Positions 5,850-8,078 of a DNA stretch of 8,078 nt are shown piece after piece (the first letter of the stretch is position 1; every line of letters starts with the position of its first letter). The position numbers and the translations under genes were made by a program. Location of the stretch: the NCBI GenBank assembly GCA_009930155.1, contig RZYX01000083.1:1-8078 (forward strand), read 5' to 3'. The stretch comes from Clostridia bacterium (lineage in GTDB: Bacteria; Bacillota_A; Clostridia; Oscillospirales; Acutalibacteraceae). Under the pieces are notes generated by a model, which was not told where the DNA came from, ran no database searches, and was given only the letters and a program-made list of their open reading frames with translations.

Positions 5850-8078
5850 TTAAAAAGTCCTGACGGCTCTGACATGAAAAGAATCAGCTCTACCACCATA
5901 CCAAAAAAAATATGAACTAAAGTCAATTGAACTTGCATAAGCATGGTCGGGATCTGCCTCTTCCGTAGAACTCCAATACCATGATCCTGCAAACCCTCCT
6001 ATGGCTAATCTATTGACATACAATTTATCAAGCTCGTTTATGCTGGGTAAATACCAATCGCTATAACCTCCTAAAATTAACTCGCTACATAAGCTGGCTG
6101 CGATGCCTGCTTCTGCACAGCCTGCTAAAATATCAATGGTATTTTGATTACCTGTTCCAATTGTTGTACCATCCGCACCTGTTATCGCTATGCCTATGCA
6201 ACCCCAAGTCGCATTGCCTTGATCGCTTGGTGCCGCTATTAATCCATGTATTTCCCCAACTATGTAACCTGGGTCGCCAGATTGAAAAATATATGCGATT
6301 ATTCCGCCTTGGTAACTATCTCCAATTCCAAGTGTAAAGGTTATTTCATTTCCATAATAAGTAGTGCCTATACTATTTGTTGCATAAGCTCTTACATAAT
6401 AAGTAACAAAAGGATTTAACCCAATTATTTCAGAGCTAAACATTCCAATGTCATTGCCATTAGTTGTTAAACTATTTAAAATTGTTGGATTTGTTGTTGT
6501 ACTCCAACAAACCCCTCTAGCAAGAATTTGATAACCACCATCAGCTGTTATTGTACCTCCTGAATTTGCAGTTGTTCCCGTAATTGACGTAACAGCGGTA
6601 GTAGTAATAGAAACGATTCCGCTTTGAGTTGTAAAACTTAGTTGATTACCATAACTTGCCCCAACACCGTTAATCGCATATGCTCGAATATAATAGGTTG
6701 TTGCTGGGATTAATCCTGATATATTTGACAAAAAAGATCCTATGCCAGTGCCACTCGGCATTACATTATTAGAGATAGTAGGTGTTGGGCTTGTGCTCCA
6801 ACAGACACCGCGTTCGCTAATAGAAGAGCCTCCATCTGCAGTAATGTTACCACCAGCACTTGCAGTTGTTGCCATTATTGATGAAATTGAACTTGTTGTT
6901 AAACTTACAACACCGCTTTGAGTCGTAAAAGTTAACTCGTTTCCATAAGTTGTTCCAACAGCATTAGTTGCGTAAGCACGAACATAATAAGTTGTTGCAT
7001 GGGTTAATCCAGTTAAATTTATTGTAAATGTTCCTGTTCCATCGCCGCTGGCAACATAAGTATTTGCAGTTGTTGGACTTGAAGATGTGCTCCAGCAGAC
7101 TCCACGTGTTGTTACTGGAGACCCACCATCATAAGTAATGTTACCTCCAGAACTTGCAGAAAATGCTAATGTATTAGAAATTGCTGTTGTTGTTAGCTGG
7201 GGAGCAGATAATGCCGTTGTAAAACTCATATCTTCGCTATAAGAAATATTAACTGCATTAGTGGCTTTGATACGGTAATGGTAAGTTGTATTTGATTGTA
7301 ATCCAGTTAAATTTGCAGAAACAGCAACATTTGTGGCTCCGGTAACAGGGCTTTGAGTTGCATTTGCAGTACTTCCATAGGCTGTGGTTAATCCCCATTC
7401 GAAGACTACAGTGGTGCTAAAACCATTTGCATTTACAGTTCCGTTTAATGTTGTAGAAAAAGATAAAATATCTGTTGCAGCGAGTGTAGTAACTGTTGGT
7501 GGCAAAGAAGCTCCTCCTCCAGTTGCTGTTACAATATAGGGGTCGTCTGTTGTTCCACTACCGGTAACTGAAACATTTGAACCTGCAATAATTGTGGTTT
7601 CTGAACCATCAACGACAGGTGCTCCCGACAAACTACTGTATTGGCCATCAAATAATATTGGCAAATTGGTAAGATCATCATAATCCCCACTAAAATCATC
7701 AGTCACATCGGTATCATAATTTGCAAAATCAGGTTTATCCTGCACATTTTCCCATGTAACACTACCTGCAGTTACCGTTCCTGGTTCAAACTTGCCAGTT
7801 GCTTCGTTGTAAACCAAAACATCGCCATCCGCAGCACCTGTTGCATCAATAAATACAACCGTTTCGGTAGCAAAGGCGTAAGGAACGCTTACAAATTCTA
7901 TTGTCCCAAGTGTTAGGTTAAATGTAAATGTGTTTGTTGGGTCATAATCTATTTTTAAGAATTTGCTACCATTTTCCCACTCGATTTCTTGCATAGTGCC
8001 GATGGTAACAAAGTTTGCTCCCACACCAATCTGGAACGAAAACGAACCATAAGCATTGGTCTGCAAAGCACGTAGTTC
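5850..8078 (-). CDS. Secreted modular protein with FN3-like repeats and C-terminal DUF1566 domain (5' end cut by window)
   Basis: The frame is open from base 8078 to a TAA at 5850-5852, giving 742 residues. The true start lies outside the window; by colinearity with the paralogs the first visible residue equals residue 69, so about 204 bp are missing. The TTG at 8066 is internal, not a start. Numbered from the first visible codon: N-module 1-132, two shaft motifs (FSGDYDDLTNLP and FDGQYSSLSGAP), DGSET spacer (about 157-184), one divergent FN3-like repeat (193-292), three 98-residue FN3-like repeats (293-583) each with RGVCWST, and a DUF1566 domain (about 586-742). The last is marked by YQGGIIAYI, three Cys (WGC, AGC, SLC), GGYSDWYLPSINELDKLY, WYWSSTE and terminal VRAVRTF. 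DUF1566 is related in pattern to FISUMP and is common in Bacteroidota surface proteins. No T9SS domain follows. Role inferred: long surface protein with an exchangeable tip domain; ligand unknown. Confidence 0.9.
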   Translation of the reverse strand, partial: ELRALQTNAYGSFSFQIGVGANFVTIGTMQEIEWENGSKFLKIDYDPTNTFTFNLTLGTIEFVSVPYAFATETVVFIDATGAADGDVLVYNEATGKFEPGTVTAGSVTWENVQDKPDFANYDTDVTDDFSGDYDDLTNLPILFDGQYSSLSGAPVVDGSETTIIAGSNVSVTGSGTTDDPYIVTATGGGASLPPTVTTLAATDILSFSTTLNGTVNANGFSTTVVFEWGLTTAYGSTANATQSPVTGATNVAVSANLTGLQSNTTYHYRIKATNAVNISYSEDMSFTTALSAPQLTTTAISNTLAFSASSGGNITYDGGSPVTTRGVCWSTSSSPTTANTYVASGDGTGTFTINLTGLTHATTYYVRAYATNAVGTTYGNELTFTTQSGVVSLTTSSISSIMATTASAGGNITADGGSSISERGVCWSTSPTPTISNNVMPSGTGIGSFLSNISGLIPATTYYIRAYAINGVGASYGNQLSFTTQSGIVSITTTAVTSITGTTANSGGTITADGGYQILARGVCWSTTTNPTILNSLTTNGNDIGMFSSEIIGLNPFVTYYVRAYATNSIGTTYYGNEITFTLGIGDSYQGGIIAYIFQSGDPGYIVGEIHGLIAAPSDQGNATWGCIGIAITGADGTTIGTGNQNTIDILAGCAEAGIAASLCSELILGGYSDWYLPSINELDKLYVNRLAIGGFAGSWYWSSTEEADPDHAYASSIDFSSYFFWYGGRADSFHVRAVRTF
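6330..7202 (-). repeat. Three FN3-like repeats of 98 residues (294-bp period)
   Basis: Repeats run 7202-6909, 6908-6615 and 6614-6330, the last slightly shorter. Each has a V-S-x-TT start, G-N/T-I-T-x-DGG, RGVCWST-x-x-x-PT, a G-x-F strand, a GL-x-x-x-TYY-V/I-RAYA-x-N segment and an YGN-E/Q-x-x-FT end. The single Cys of each repeat recurs at exact 98-residue spacing (visible residues 328, 426, 524). The preceding block at 7502-7203 is a more distant repeat that keeps the TTYHYRIKATNA and SFTT ends but lacks RGVCWST. The motif is widespread in Bacteroidota extracellular proteins. Confidence 0.88.
7527..7610 (-). repeat. DGSET spacer module, copy in the DUF1566 protein
   Basis: The segment reads DGSET-x-I-x-AG-x-NV, then G-x-GT and a DPYIV end. 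It corresponds to 4536-4619 in the glycine-rich paralog and is absent from the visible part of the FISUMP paralog. The same spacer type is common in Bacteroidota and phage fibre proteins between shaft and tip. It marks the point after which the two proteins become unrelated. Confidence 0.75.
7683..8078 (-). repeat. Shared N-terminal module, copy C (partial)
   Basis: The 132 visible codons align to residues 69-200 of the other two copies without gaps, from ELRALQTNAYGSF to the first shaft motif. The 61 bp at 7768-7828 are identical to 1444-1504 in copy A. The 5' part, including the signal peptide, lies outside the window. Confidence 0.9.

Noticed and set aside
5508..5863. Overlapping plus-strand frames opposite the T9SS-sorted protein and the minus-strand frame at 5591-5992
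   Set aside because: They overlap two well-supported genes and their translations show no family features; the 5591-5992 frame crosses the gene boundary in a different frame.
8064..8066. TTG at 8066 as start of the DUF1566 protein
   Set aside because: The frame continues upstream to the window edge with residues ELRA that match the paralogs, so the real start with its signal peptide is outside the window.
1..8078. Diversity-generating retroelement within the window
   Set aside because: No reverse transcriptase frame and no adenine-biased template copy of either tip region is seen; only the tip domain types hint at it.

Overview
The window looks like a low-GC Bacteroidota chromosome segment. 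The evidence is a textbook type IX secretion (T9SS) type A sorting domain, surface-protein repeats typical of that phylum (RGVCWST-type fibronectin-like repeats, FISUMP and DUF1566 domains), AT-rich ribosome-binding regions without a clear Shine-Dalgarno, and strong A+T bias. Genus cannot be decided. All five supported genes lie on the minus strand, so transcription runs from high to low coordinates. The two outermost genes are cut by the window edges.

In transcription order: (1) 8078-5850, a large secreted modular protein lacking its N-terminus here. It has a shared N-terminal module, two short shaft motifs, a DGSET spacer, four FN3-like repeats and a C-terminal DUF1566 domain. (2) 5784-5281, a 167-residue secreted protein with a T9SS type A C-terminal domain. 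(3) 5261-3936, a 441-residue protein with the same N-terminal module, one shaft motif, the DGSET spacer and a glycine-rich C-terminal domain. (4) 3924-1990, a polytopic membrane protein of the O-antigen ligase/polymerase (Wzy_C/WaaL) superfamily with C-terminal TPRs and a TTG start. (5) 1958 to beyond base 1, a third copy of the N-terminal module, then ten shaft motifs, a short predicted coiled coil and a FISUMP (Fibrobacter succinogenes major paralogous) domain cut by the window edge. Gaps are 65, 19, 11 and 31 bp, with no terminator visible, so an operon is likely.

The most striking point is the architecture. Three paralogs share a nearly identical export and N-terminal module, colinear without indels over about 200 residues, but each carries a different C-terminal head: DUF1566, glycine-rich, or FISUMP. 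Their shaft length also differs (2, 1 and 10 copies of F-x-G-x-Y-x3-L-x3-P). The layout recalls tail-fibre or adhesin design, a fixed base with a variable shaft and an exchangeable tip. Only the small protein carries a visible T9SS sorting domain, and the only enzyme-like gene is a glycan ligase/polymerase homolog. A working hypothesis is a surface-display locus whose fibrous proteins differ in binding head, perhaps linked to surface glycan. The function is not proven by the sequence. No reverse transcriptase, integrase, transposase, tRNA, rRNA or CRISPR array is visible.
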